A DNA stretch of 64,000 nt from Cardiocondyla obscurior (GCF_019399895.1 NC_091868.1:8743593-8807592); one strand, 5' to 3'; positions 27,063 through 38,862 are shown, counted from the first letter of the stretch. Notes: generated by a model from the letters alone, not told the origin. Numbers and translations are program-made.

Positions 27063-28114
27063 GCAGAGACAGGGGATAAGAGAACGGGGAGAAATCAATC
27101 ATCGGCAATCCGGCCGGCGCGGTATATACATGCGATGCATACATGTAAATCTCGACGCACACGACGTTAAAGTCATGTTCGCTAGCTGCCGTCGTCTTAT
27201 CTGCTTTTCAGCGTACCTGAGGCAATTCTGCCGATCGAACTATTAATGTCCATTTCTACTAATGTAGATCATCTCGGTTTACTTTAATTTTTTCCTTTTC
27301 TAATCCTAAGAATTGTGTCGGTAGGACATTAATCGTTCAATCGACTGAATTGCTTGAAGCAAAATTTCTACTTGTACCTCATCGTCATTCATTAATTTTT
27401 TTTACGAAATATTAATTAATAAACGATTGTTGATTAAATTTTTTTAATAAATTAAAAAAGAAATTAAAAATTTAATTTCTTGCAATTAAAGTTGATTTGA
27501 TGGAAATGTAACGAAAATGAATAAAAGCCGCTGGAAAAATTATTCGGAAATTTAGTTAAATTTGTCTTTGAGACACAAGAATTAATTATATTCTTTCGGA
27601 AAAGTCGGCGTTTGCGAACGGCAGAAACGAATCCGCGCCTCTTATTTCTTATCAAAACTAACTTGTAGAGTATCACTTGTATAATCCCATGTATCATTAT
27701 AACAACGAAAATATATGAACAATAAAAATGTTAAAAAAGGTGTCTTGTGTTCTCACTCACCGTTTTGGAGTATGAAATCATTTCTCAATCGCAGCTTCTG
27801 CCATTATAGTAGTTAACTTCGACGACCGGGGGCTGTGGAAAATCCGCGTCGAATATCTCTGAAATCTCGATCCATCGTGTTCTAGAAACTAACCGAATGC
27901 ATGCTGCGAATTATGAGGAACATAATTCATTGAATATTACGATAAAATTCCGCTTACCTTTTATCTTTTCGACATTCAATTTACGCCTTTTGGTGAGTAC
28001 AAACCGCCGCTGGATCCGTTGCCTCCGAGAGTGAGAGAGAGAGACGATTCAAGTGCGCAAAGAAAATGGCCGTTGTCAGCACAGGCAGCGCGGCGCTGAC
28101 AAGTTTCCTAGCGA

Positions 28115-28204
28115 GTGACCAATGAAACCGTTCGTGATGTGGCGCGTCCATTGAAATCGTTCGTTAACGCGGCTCATCCAATGAAATCGTTCGTGACACG
28201 GCGC
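28115..28204. promoter_or_regulatory. Triple ~30-bp tandem repeat with CCAAT-like motifs
   Basis: Three units (28115-28145, 28146-28174, 28175-28204) share the string TGAAATCGTTCGT or TGAAACCGTTCGT, preceded by CCAAT (units 1 and 3) or CCATT (unit 2) and followed by a GGCGC/GGCT end. The array lies about 0.7 kb upstream of the start codon of the ZZ-domain gene in a GC-richer patch. Repeated CCAAT boxes upstream of a gene suggest an NF-Y-type promoter array, but this role is inferred. Confidence 0.6.
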
Positions 28205-28880
28205 GTCGAGATATCCCTAGCTTCGACTTTAACATACAAGAGTTGCTCTCATCGTCACTAATATCTGCCGTATTCACGTTTACGTTTTGTGACTCAAACG
28301 CATCTTGTTCTTTTATTTTCGTTAATATTTAAATTACGAAATTATGTTGAGATGACAGAGAGTAAGTTCTTTCGTTAACTTTCATATCAATATTGTATCC
28401 TGAAACCTTTATAATTTCTTTCAACTTTACATTCATATATTTCTTTCGTTGTTACGAGATCAGCGTCCTAGAATGGCTCATACGTTTTTAATGAATCAAA
28501 TACACAGTATATTAATTAATCATTATGTACGTTTGTTGCACGAACACAGGGTCAGATGCTATGTTTTTTGTTAATCAAAGTTAGCAATTCAAGTGTTTCT
28601 TAAAACAATTTATACTTGTATATTTTAATTTGATAACTGACTCTATTTTATGTAAAGCTACAAAATGTAATATAACATTAGATTGTAAATAGAAACGTCC
28701 AACAATTCTACAAAATAAAATTTCCATTTTATACCTTGTATCCTGTTCCCTATTAGAATCAAGAATATAATTCACTATGAACTAAAGGAATAGTTTTCTG
28801 AATCTAAAACAAGGGCTCAAACTTATTACATGTATATTTGTAGATAAGTATCAAGTAATTCAAAGTGCCAATATCTTATT

Positions 28881-31448
28881 ATGGAGAACACAATGAGATC
28901 TATGCAAGAGTGCAATGCCATTCGTTATGCATCTTATAGAACTGCTGCAAAGATGCAGATATTACATAAAGAGTTGAATAGTAAGTAAATTCTACCTTAC
29001 CTGATTGCTTGATCATTAAATTATGCCAATTCTCAAATTATTTTGTGTTTGCTAGTGACATATGTGCAGCTGGAACTAATAGCAGGAGTGTTTGAACGTC
29101 ACAGGCTATCTATTACTGAAAATTGTGTCAATTTAGACCCAAGTGAAATTGAAGATGTTCTCTCTGATATTTATTTTGCAGCACAAAAAGAAAGTAATTT
29201 CAATTTTGATGTTGATCTTGTGACTAAACTGGCCACAAGTTATATTCTAAATACTTTTGATAAGTAAGTTTTATTTTATTATATTATTTGTGTCAATGTA
29301 CTTATAATCTTAATATAATTTAAATTATTTTTCTAACTAATTATTAATAATAATTTAACATTGCAGACAAAACACTGGAAATATTTTAGTGTTTTCTGTA
29401 AAAGTTGCATTGGTTCTATTAAGCAATGGTAAATTACAACAGAAATATGGATATTTGTATCAGCAGTTAGCAAATCACAATGCATGTTTGTCTCGCGCTG
29501 GTTTACATACCTTATTAACAAATATCTGCAAAATAACAGAAATGTTGGGAGAAAGTGCAGCATATGGATATGACCAAATTCAGTCACACATTGATGCCTG
29601 TTTTGTAAAGGTACAGACAGAATTAATTTTCTGTTAAAAATGAATATTATTTAATCATTTTGTCAACGAATTTTAGTCTCAAGGTGGCCTAGGAGTTACT
29701 GAAGCAGAGTTTGCCGCGTGGATTATGCAAGAACCTCCATTATTAATCTGGATAACGACGTTTAATCGAATAAAATCTGCAGAGCACAGTAAGTAACAAA
29801 AACGAAATATCCTGTACTCAAATATGATAATAAATAATTATTATTCGCAGTTGTACATAACGTCAGATGTTCATCGTGTAAAGTGACACCAGTACAGGGG
29901 CCAAGATATACCTGTTTGAAATGCACAGGGTATCATCAGTGTCAAGAATGTTTTCTCTTAGGCAAAACGTCAAACAAGCATAAATTAAAACATCCAATTC
30001 GCGAATTTTGCGTAAAGGTATAATGTTTAGATTTTCATTCCGTAATATTTTAAATAAGTTACTCATAAATATTTCTTTTATAGACTTCACATCGTGAAAT
30101 TACAAAGTTAATTCTTGAATTAATCCGAAATAAATTAAGATTATGTCCTACCAGAGCGATCACGATGGAGGATTCAGTTGCAGACGCTGTTAGGTTTGTC
30201 AAATATAAACCGCACTTTTATAATTTTACAAAGAATGTTTAATACAAAAACTTTTTTTTTATAGCAACGAAACTAGACGAACAGATTACTCTTTGAGAAG
30301 CACAGTTAAAAGAAAAATTTTGACTGATCCGCAAAAGGAATTACAAAGTATTATAATGCACTTAGACGAAGAAAATCGACAGTTGCAAATCGAGTTACGA
30401 GATATACAAGGCAGCAAAGCAGAGAGGCTACAACGTCATCGAGCGACTATCGAATCTCAACTACAACGATTGAAGATGCTTAAGGTACATTAAATTAAAA
30501 AAATTTAACTGTAAAGCTTTTAATTGTTTACTAAATCCAGTAATTTTAATAGAAATGTTTATTCACCGATACGGCACAAGTACCACAAATCATCACTCGT
30601 ATGCAAAGTACTCCGATGCTACCCCCTTTATCGTCCAGATTAACGGCTTTGCCTCTAGAATTTGAATTGAGTCCAATTATCAGACAAGATAGCACAAATC
30701 AACAAGGAACTACATTGCAACATAAAAAAGATAAATTATTGATGAATACTTTTAATGCATCGTCGCCTATAGAACGCACGATAGAAGAGAATAGCGCTAA
30801 CACTCTTCCTTGCACCGAAGAGGCTTCTACAAGTACTGGATTCGTTAATACACCAGAAAGCAATCGTATAGAATTAAGTACTTGGATCGGAGGTGAGTAC
30901 CAAATATATTAATGCAGTTAGTAACAATTTGTGAGTTTGCAAATGTAAATTCTTGTTAAATTAGGAACAAGAAGAAGAAGAGAATTAAATCAAACTGACA
31001 GTGGGTTTTCTCAATGGTTGGCCGCTGGAAATTCAAACTGCAAAGAAGATAATTACGCGACCAATACGGCGATTAGTAGTACAGACAACGACACATCGTT
31101 AATAGCGTCTCAATCTCCTACTGGCATTCATAGAGACAATACGCCGTCTTCTCTGCAACGTCCTGACAAACACTCGCAGCATAGTAGTTTGCAAAATATT
31201 CAAGGAGATCTTAACGATATATTAGACAGACTACAAAATATGGTCGCCAACGACTGCTTTGACGGTAAGTTATGCAAAATAATACAAATATGTAACTTAC
31301 CTAATACGTGTATGTATTTTTTATAGAATCCTACGATGGCAATGACAACTGTAAATTGAAACGTGCCACCACAGAGATGGAAGATTTATTGACTGGTCTC
31401 ATTGAAGGTATGGAATCTCGTAAAAGTAAACTTACGACTATCGTTTAA
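28881..31448 (+). CDS. Dystrobrevin/dystrophin-family ZZ-domain protein (dystrotelin- or Dah-like)
   Basis: Ten exons join in consistent phase: 28881-28980, 29056-29263, 29367-29610, 29677-29788, 29851-30017, 30084-30193, 30265-30484, 30553-30892, 30965-31264 and 31327-31448, giving about 640 residues. The N-terminal third matches the EF-hand-like region of dystrobrevins: a R-Y-A-S-Y-R-T-A-A-K-M start, then L-E-L-I-A-G-V-F-E-R-H. The fifth exon holds a ZZ zinc finger, with C-S-S-C, C-L-K-C and C-Q-E-C pairs followed by histidines (about residues 226-268). Next come a predicted coiled coil (about 340-387, E-E-N-R-Q-L-Q-I-E-L) and a Ser/Thr/Asn-rich tail. These proteins link membrane dystroglycan-type complexes or cortical actin. 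Divergence from canonical dystrobrevin and the length make a Dah- or dystrotelin-type member plausible; which orthologue is not settled. The start ATG fits the intron phase; ATGs at codons 5 and 8 are alternatives. Confidence 0.85.
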
Positions 31449-31482
31449 AGATGCGTAACGCTTAAACATATACTTTAATATC

Positions 31483-31486
<4 letters not shown>

Positions 31487-31530
<44 letters not shown>
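31487..31530. repeat. (TA)n microsatellite
   Basis: An uninterrupted run of TA dinucleotides of about 44 bases lies in the probable 3' untranslated region of the ZZ-domain gene, 39 bases after its stop codon. Confidence 0.95.
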
Positions 31531-31532
<2 letters not shown>

Positions 31533-32442
31533 TATATATTGGCCTGGTTCTATTTAAAAAAAAAAAAGAAAGTTTTTAAAACAGTTTTTTTTTTTTATGC
31601 ACAAGTAAATGACGCGCGCGTACTTTGTAATGTTTATATATAAAAAGTGCCATTATATATGACATTACATATTATCCAAAGAAGGTCAATACATTATCGA
31701 ATTATCTTAGACAATTACGAATACGAAAATTGCACTTAGTATTACTCGATGATACTCAAACGAATTAGCAATACTTAAACAAAACGAAGCATGAGAAGGT
31801 ATTTTTATATTCGAAAGAGTATTTTTTACATATGTATTTATTGTAATATCTGTGCAATCACGAAAAAAATTATCTATTTTGAAGATTTCTATTAATAATG
31901 TGTAAAAAATGAATAAGTTTTATATTTAATATACATTATTAAGAATTTTCAAAGTAATCTTAATTGTTCTACGGTAATTAGAACAAATAATCAATCTTGC
32001 TGTAGAGTAGAAAATCATATAAATTCCGTCCATTAAAATTCCAATATAACGAGCAGTTTTATTATCGCTATTTGCACATATGCGCCTTGTACAGTGAGGC
32101 AGATTTGGCATTTTCTTCCGCGACATCGGCTAGCGTACATAATCCTAGCGTGGTGTGCGTCGAATCAGCGAGGAGCGCTGAGGATTCACATACACTAGCA
32201 TATAGACAGAACCGACGTCGCTGTAGTAAAAGACCATAACTGCGGTGTACAAGACTTCATAAAATAAGTGCCTTATAATCGACGTTAAATATAAGTCGTT
32301 ATGTCATTATTTTACGACCCGACTAGATAGTTGATACGTTTATAATGTAATTAAAAGTATAAAAATTTGTACGTGCACATAATGCCAGTATGGTACAAAA
32401 GTCTTTGAGATTTAATACTGAACAAAAATATATGGGACATTA
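31531..32442. other. Intergenic region between ZZ-protein gene and GDE1
   Basis: AT-rich sequence between two convergent genes. Apart from the repeat at 32110-32150 I see no coding exon or RNA gene in it. It probably contains both 3' untranslated regions. Confidence 0.6.
32110..32150. repeat. ~42-bp repeat, second member (pair with 27021-27062)
   Basis: The segment containing CGGCTAGCGTACATAATCCT is the direct-orientation partner of the copy about 5.1 kb upstream. It lies about 290 bases beyond the GDE1 stop codon, in the gap between convergent genes. Confidence 0.65.
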
Positions 32443-34073
32443 CTACATGTCCTTCTCTAGATGTAGCGTGTCAGTTAGATAAGTAACTTTGAGGAACCTC
32501 GAGAAATGCGTTTTTTCCGATGGTCGATTTACCGTCCATGCCATCACGCGAATACCGCGTTCACGCCATCGTTCTATTACACGTCTGAAAGAAAAATTGT
32601 GCGTGCACATTCGTTCTTATGAATATACGTGAAATATTGAAAATCTGACTTTACTTACGGATTTACTATATCCTTGTGCAGTAGCACGGCGGAAATGCCG
32701 ACGATATAGTAAACAAAACGCGGTAGCAGCCACTCGTAAAAAATCTCCAAAATGCAAGCTGCCAAATGTTTAAATGGATTATAATATCGCGCCGGGCCAA
32801 GTGCCTCTAGGCCGGCATACGATGTTCTTGAAAAAAAATATGGTCTCCAAGCGAGACTTGAAACAATGCGTGGCTCTTTTTTCCTAATCTAAATATAAAA
32901 TTAAGAATATATATATATTATATAGATGAATCATTTAAATTAATCAATATTTAACACGTACCATATATACAATTATTGGATTGAAACTTGATACAACGCC
33001 TCTCTGGAATAATTTCGGGTACTTCTTGTATGCGTCCAAAACGATTTGTACGACGTCCATTTTCGTCTCTTTTATATCTATAATTACTCTTTGTTCGCTG
33101 TTAAGACACTCCTGTAGTGCATCGTCTAACAGTGCGATTTTTTCCCCTTCGGAAAATTTGTTCCTTTAACAAAGAAATTAATTTTTCTCTGTTAAAATAC
33201 TCTAGTGATGTCATAAGCATGAATTTTACAAAACTCGAATTATATCGAAATATGTATATCGTACTTAAGCGGGTGATTATAAGTTATGTCAAATTCCCTT
33301 AATTCTTTCCAAGTCATTTCACTAATTGTACCTATCTTGCCTGTAAGTCTTTCAATTGTGGGATCATGGAATATTATTGGAATGTTATCCTTTGTTAATC
33401 GTAAATCAAGCTCTACTGCAGTACAGCCTTTTCCTTTGCTCTGTAAAAAAAATATAGATAATGTAGCAAAAAAATAAATTTTTTTAAGAGAAAATGTTTA
33501 TCAAACAGATAAAATTAGTATGTTTAAAACTGCAACAGAGATATTTAACGATTAAATAGGACAAATGCATTAATATATTATATTTTACTAGTTCTCTTCC
33601 GCCTTACCTTACTAAGCAACAAATAAATGTTAAACAAGCGAACAAAGGAAAAATTGAGACACACAAAACTGTTTTAGCTACAACAAATATCTTAGATACT
33701 ATAATAGCTAAGCTATCATCCAGGTGTGTAACTTTACATTTCGGAAAGCCAACAAACTGTTCTCAGGATAATCGTATCCTCCACCACGGTGGGCCACCAC
33801 TCGCATGCAATATTGCTCTCCGTTACCGTGGTTTTTGGGCACGGAGTGATCCTTGCCCAGGAGGAGTGGGTTCACGCCGAGCACCTCCTGGATGGTGTCG
33901 GCGGGCGGCGAGGACACTCGGACCATCCTCAGCGTTACCATGACAATCAACGAGCCCCAGACGAGCCAGGGAACGCAAAACTCATACAGGATAGTGACCA
34001 GCACGCTCATCACGGTCTGCAGGAACACCCACAGCAAAGCGCTGTTTACGATCAGCTCGACGAAGCGATGCAT
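32443..34073 (-). CDS. GDE1: Glycerophosphodiester phosphodiesterase 1
   Basis: Minus-strand gene with five coding exons: 34073-33738, 33440-33265, 33163-32962, 32888-32659 and 32584-32443 (stop TAG), about 361 residues. Phases 0, 2, 0, 2 agree. The enzyme hydrolyses glycerophosphodiesters (glycerophosphoinositol and lyso-N-acylethanolamine phosphates in mammals) at membranes. Two hydrophobic segments (about residues 10-30 and 34-50) should anchor it. The GDPD active site is intact: V-A-H-R-G-G-G-Y-D-Y-P-E-N-S (His95, Arg96), then E-L-D-L-R-L-T-K-D-N-I-P-I-I-F-H-D (Glu122, Asp124, His137). The end of the barrel shows V-M-A-W-T-V-N. It is head-to-head with HACD, with 1165 bases between start codons, so a shared promoter region is possible. 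Confidence 0.93.
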
Positions 34074-35238
34074 TTTAATCTTTCCACCGAGAAACTGAAT
34101 GCTTTAGGAAACTTCTTCGCGCCTTGACATGCAGCGAAAGCGAGTGTATTTCTCGGCGCGTCTTGTTTTGTTATCTCTGATAAGATTACAGCTTCATAAG
34201 TCACGGCCAATCGTAAAAAGATGCGCGAACAAAGCTCGCGCTAGCAGCATCTTGACAGGGCGTGTCATCTCTTCCCTCTAGAGTTGACAGATCAATTTGC
34301 GGGGTCAACTCGTCATAAGCAAGTTTCGTGTGCTCCGAAGAAGTATCAGCAGCTCGCTGAGTTGTCATTCACTGAATATGAGTGACACTGATAAAACACG
34401 TTTCTCCTCCTCCTTTCTTATTTTACTCTGTAATAGATTACTCCGTGCGTTCTTATCTCGATGAATTATCTCCAAAATAACGGAGATAACGTCAAATCAG
34501 TTAAATGCCGAAACAAAAACACATGACGCGAGAATACATAAACTTCGGGCAGGTTCTTATGCAATGAACGCTGATGTATATTGCGCGAGTTCGTTGTTCG
34601 CGAACATCGACCAATCGCGGACAATGATTATTTGCAGATCTTCAGGCTGATTGTGACAAGCTCCGTAAAACGGAGTCCGTATTGCTCCGTTTTCTCTCTA
34701 CCGCGTAGAGCAAAGAGCGGTGAAGCGGAGTTCGATTCATATGGTTCATCATTTAATTATATTTAATTATACTTGCAATTTGTGTATGTACCATCCTTGT
34801 CTATATAATTAAGGTAGATTTTTATTTTGTTTAAATGCATGCGTCTATATTTTTTAATAAAAACGAAAGTAATACATAAATTATTTTACTACTATTACTA
34901 AAATTTATTTTATTGTTAATATCATTTTTATTTCATTCCAGAACTGCTAAATGCACCGGTATTTATAACCTCCCCAGCCGAATGCTGAGTGTGCATATAT
35001 TGAAAGGCAAGAGAGTTGCTCAACGAATTACAACTCGAAAAAATATATTTCCTCATTAATAATTAAGTGATACTCGATGACGAGCACCGTATAAGTTACA
35101 GTTTTTGTCACGTGCATATTGAAGAGCACTCACATTCTTTGAGGTCGGGCAAAGGTTCATTGAATTTGACCGCAACGCTCGTCATTTAGCTCGAGAGTGA
35201 GGTGGCGACGGTAGCGTTCGAGAAATATCTACGTAGAC
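34074..35238. promoter_or_regulatory. Divergent intergenic region between GDE1 and HACD
   Basis: The 1165 bases separate two start codons pointing apart and must hold both promoters and 5' untranslated regions. I see no coding exon, clear TATA box or repeat that would fix the transcription starts. Confidence 0.5.
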
Positions 35239-36575
35239 ATGGCCGGAACGAAATCCAAAAAACCAGGTACATTCGCGAAACTTTACCTGGTGTCGTACAA
35301 TCTGGCCCAGACTCTGGGGTATGTCAATTTGCAAACGAATAAATAATACAAAAAATTTATAACTATATTATTTTTTATGTAATACTGTGTGGAAAAAAAA
35401 ATCTTTTTTATTACTCCGTTTATCGCTCCGTTTATTATTCCGTTTATCGCTATTTTTTCTAAATTTTAGAATAACAACTTTTTTATTTTAGATGGAGTTA
35501 CATATTATACCTGATTGTGCAACATTACATTCAGCCTTCTTCAGGTAGTACCTTATGGGATAAGACCAAGCTACCTGTAGTCGTCTTCCAGAATGCCGCC
35601 TTATTAGAGGTATTTAATATCGGAAAACCTAGTTGAAAATGGCCTAAAACAATTATTTAGTGCTTTAAATTTAATTTTGAGATATAGTATTAAAAATATC
35701 AATTAGCAAAGTATGATTCGTTGTTCATCAAAGTATGTCGGTTGTGTATAATTTATTATAGAAGCTTCCTATTTCAGATAATACATGCAGCGATCGGAAT
35801 TGTACGCTCCAATGTTATAGTCACGACATTTCAAGTTTTCAGTCGTGTTATGCTCGTAGTTGGAGTAATCCTGGCTACTCCTTACACATATGCTGCCGCA
35901 TCTCCAGGTCTCCCGCTAGCTCTCACTGCATGGTCCATTACAGAAATTATTAGATACTCGTATTACTTTGCAAATATTATCGGTATTGTGCCTAACATTT
36001 TAACTTGGCTGAGGTAAGTTTAATCTTTTCAAATCTATGTTTTAAATTATTTTTACTTATGTAAGATCGTATTGTAAAATGGACATGCATTTTAAGATAT
36101 ACGTTCTTCATCGGGCTGTATCCATTGGGCGTAACAGGCGAGTTATTGTGTTTCTACGCTGCTGTAAAATATGCTAGCGTTAATCCGGATTCCTGGAGTT
36201 ACGTTCTACCAAACAAATGGAATTTCACATTTAGTTACTTATATTTCCTGATCATAATTATGTTAGTTTACATTCCAGGTAAGAATTTACCATTTTTCTG
36301 ATAAATCTAGCTACCAGATAAACGTCTATTGTTAACTTTATCTTTAAGTAGATAAAAATGAACACGTTTATGTTATATGTAAATTTCTTAACTAGCTAAA
36401 ATACTTTAAATGTCAAATACATGCGTCTATGTTAAATCATGAATTATTTATTTTTTTTTTATTTTAAATATTTTTTTACTGTCTAGGTTTCCCACAACTT
36501 TATCTGCATATGTTTAAGCAAAGGAGCAAAATATTCAGTCCAGATGCAGCCGCAAAGGAAAAACGTACTTCGTAA
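35239..36575 (+). CDS. HACD2: Very-long-chain (3R)-3-hydroxyacyl-CoA dehydratase (PTPLA family)
   Basis: Five exons (35239-35318, 35492-35609, 35778-36013, 36097-36278, 36487-36575) give about 234 residues. The enzyme removes water from 3-hydroxyacyl-CoA, the third step of the microsomal very-long-chain fatty-acid elongation cycle, in the ER membrane. Visible family blocks are F-Q-N-A-A-L-L-E-I-I-H-A-A-I-G-I-V, W-S-I-T-E-I-I-R-Y-S-Y-Y (the conserved region with the active-site residues), L-Y-P-L-G-V-T-G-E-L-L and P-N-K-W-N-F-T-F-S-Y. Several hydrophobic stretches fit the six-pass topology, and the C-terminus is lysine-rich, as in ER-retained members. The sequence is closest to the HACD1/HACD2 branch rather than HACD3/4; the exact paralogue is inferred. 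The start ATG is preceded by an in-exon 5' flank and matches family N-termini in length. Confidence 0.93.
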
Positions 36576-37103
36576 ATCTGTATAATAATAAATACATAAT
36601 TTTTTTGGGGGTAGTTCTAATTTCCATGACTTTGATATTTGAAAAAAAAAATTCAGGGAATTTAATTATAAAATATATTGTTAATGAAATGGTTGTTTGT
36701 ACGATGAGACAATAAATATATATCATTTTATACAAAATATATAGATACTTTAAGAAATATATTTTTATTACACTTTATTATGTAATCAAATCTAGTTTTT
36801 ACTATCACGCACAGTGATAAAAAAAGAACGATATGAAAATACAAGGATATCTGTATTACCGATGTAGTATTGAATTGTTAGAAGCCGGAAACTAAGTTGC
36901 ACTTGGAAAGTTTTACAAAGTTTAGAAAAGAAATACTTAATTGAATGCACTATAAGCATTAACGTAAGTACTACCACTAACTACTGTAATTTTATTTTTA
37001 ATATTATTAGAAAATTTTTGCCGATAAAGAAAGAAAACTTCTTTAGTAAATAATATAACCTTTAAACTTATTAATCTCATCGTTTCTTTTTAGGTAAAAT
37101 ATT
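36576..37103. other. Intergenic region between HACD and mRpL37
   Basis: The 528 bases between two genes on the same strand are AT-rich. They include the HACD 3' end with AATAAA-like strings and, nearer 37094, an acceptor-like TTTTTAG just upstream of the mRpL37 start codon. That suggests a spliced 5' leader for mRpL37. No coding sequence is seen. Confidence 0.55.
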
Positions 37104-38862
37104 ATGAAGTTCACGCGAGTGTTGTACAAGCAGAATATAGGTAGAAATATTGTAAACATTTGGTATGTACAGCGGGAACGCAAAATAAGATATGATAATG
37201 CAGAACACCATTTGTCAAAGTTTGGAGTCTCTATAAAGGAGGCCTCAGAAGTAGTTCATCCAAAATCAGAACCTCCTGCAAAGTACTTTTTCGAAAATTT
37301 CATTAATTACAAATTATGTATTTTATGTATCCGATATTAATTATAAATTATATTTTATATAAGGTTGAAATTTGAATTTTTGAGGCCAAGAAAAATAGAG
37401 TTCAATGAAACACATCCTGATTGGAAAACTCAACCCTGCTTAGTATTTAAGGATCATAATGTTCTGCAAGAAGGATTTTGTCAAGCACAGATATTAACGA
37501 ACACTGTGTGCTTGCCGGACAGTTCCTCAAATTATATTCAAGATTCATTTTTGGATCTACCAGAACATGTAGATGACATAGTAAAAAGGTATATTAAATT
37601 TGTTTTTCTTTGGATTTACTTATTTATTGATTATTTGCTGTTATTTTTAGGATAATTTCTACTTCAAATATATTTGATGCCCATCAAGAACTGTTACCAA
37701 AAAAGAAAGATCCTGAAAGACCAGCATGGGTGTTTCCTAGAGATTATGGCTTAACTGACTGCAGAAAAATGTTAGTGAGTTAAGATTTAAATACATATAA
37801 ATAAAGAAAAAAATTTATACATTTTTTTCTTAACAATATCGAATATTTTTACAGGAGAAATTTGTCGAAAAAACTGTTACAACTTTGTGAGTCTTTATCA
37901 GGTCCAGATATTGCACAGAAACGATGTATTTTGTATGATGGAGTTGTACAATTAAATTTAGGTTGGCTTAGTTTAATATTTAAATATATTATATATTAAT
38001 GTTCCATTTAATTAATATAATAATATTTAATTAACTGATATTACATAACACATTTTTTTTAGATAAAGAGTCGAATCTTATTCAATTTATTCTAAGATCA
38101 GATGTAATGATTACATCGAAAAATCCTCTGAAACCAATAAAAAGTTCTAGTAGCGGTACAGAAATAAATCTTCCAAATATGTATCCAATGCATTACACCA
38201 TTGGTTTAGACAAAACTAACGTCTACAAAAATGAGGATATATATCGTAAGTTTAATGTTTATTATTTTTTATTTTTTATATACGAGTTTCTGACATAAGG
38301 TGTCTCTCCAATGGTGCTTGATTTTTCATTTTGTATTCACATTGCCTACCTGCAAACTGCGATTTGGAGAGACACCTTATGCTAGACATCCTGTATACAT
38401 TTACAGTATATGTTTTTAATGCCATATACTTTAATAACAGCTATTAGTTCGACGTCGCCTTGGAATAACGTCCATACCATTTTCGTGCACTACGATCCTG
38501 TGGAAGTAAAAAATAAAACAGAATTACCTGTGACAGAGACTCAGATTTTTAGTCGTACGCTGATAAAAACGTACACCATAGCAGCGTTCTACGCACGGCA
38601 GAAGTTTGGATCATCAGTGAAGAAACTGCCGGAACCAGTGACCATACAGTGCATTCAGTCTGACGGAAAGAATTATCACTTTTTCGTATTTCAACTTAAT
38701 TCATTAGATGTTAATGACGTCAATGTAAAAAATTTCTGGTGCGCTCTATCACCGTTGACGCTTTATGAAAAAGCTGAATATGATAACGGACGGCCAGTAA
38801 TTGAAGGATATAACCCAGAGGTATTTAAAAGAATATTTGCATTTTACAAAAATGGAAATTAA
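37104..38862 (+). CDS. mRpL37: Mitochondrial large-ribosomal-subunit protein mL37
   Basis: Six exons (37104-37282, 37364-37588, 37651-37770, 37855-37961, 38063-38245, 38441-38862) give about 411 residues in agreeing phase. The fit to mL37 is clear at the C-terminal end: P-E-P-V-T-I-Q-C-I-Q-S-D-G-K-N-Y-H-F then F-V-F-Q-L-N-S-L-D, and a final G-Y-N-P-E-V-F-K-R-I-F-A-F-Y. The basic, hydrophobic N-terminus suits a mitochondrial targeting peptide. mL37 is a metazoan-type subunit of the mitochondrial 39S ribosome. At the third exon the donor GTTAGT at 37771 is chosen over GTGAGT six bases on, because only it keeps the frame. Intron 5 contains a hairpin element (38294-38381). The stop is 56 bases from the stop of the convergent CDK20. 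Confidence 0.92.
38294..38381. mobile_element. 88-bp MITE-like hairpin with perfect 18-bp terminal inverted repeats
   Basis: The left end CATAAGGTGTCTCTCCAA is the exact reverse complement of the right end TTGGAGAGACACCTTATG. About 52 bases lie between the arms. No transposase is present. It sits wholly inside an intron of mRpL37. The symmetry fits a miniature inverted-repeat transposable element, although a hairpin RNA such as a pre-miRNA-like fold could also give it. Confidence 0.65.

Larger units (their letters stand above)
25047..28880. other. Storkhead 3' flank and intergenic region
   Basis: No coding exon can be supported in these 3.8 kb. The first part is AT-rich with several AATAAA-like strings and is probably the 3' untranslated region. 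Around 26.1-26.5 kb open frames exist on both strands, but they run through poly-A/poly-T tracts and have no domain. The 3' part (about 27.75-28.3 kb) becomes more GC-rich and looks like a promoter for the gene starting at 28881. It also holds minus-strand donor-like sites at about 27760 and 27957. Confidence 0.6.

Noticed and set aside
33789..34127. Plus-strand 112-codon frame over GDE1
   Set aside because: It is the antisense shadow of GDE1 exon 1, which has clear active-site motifs.
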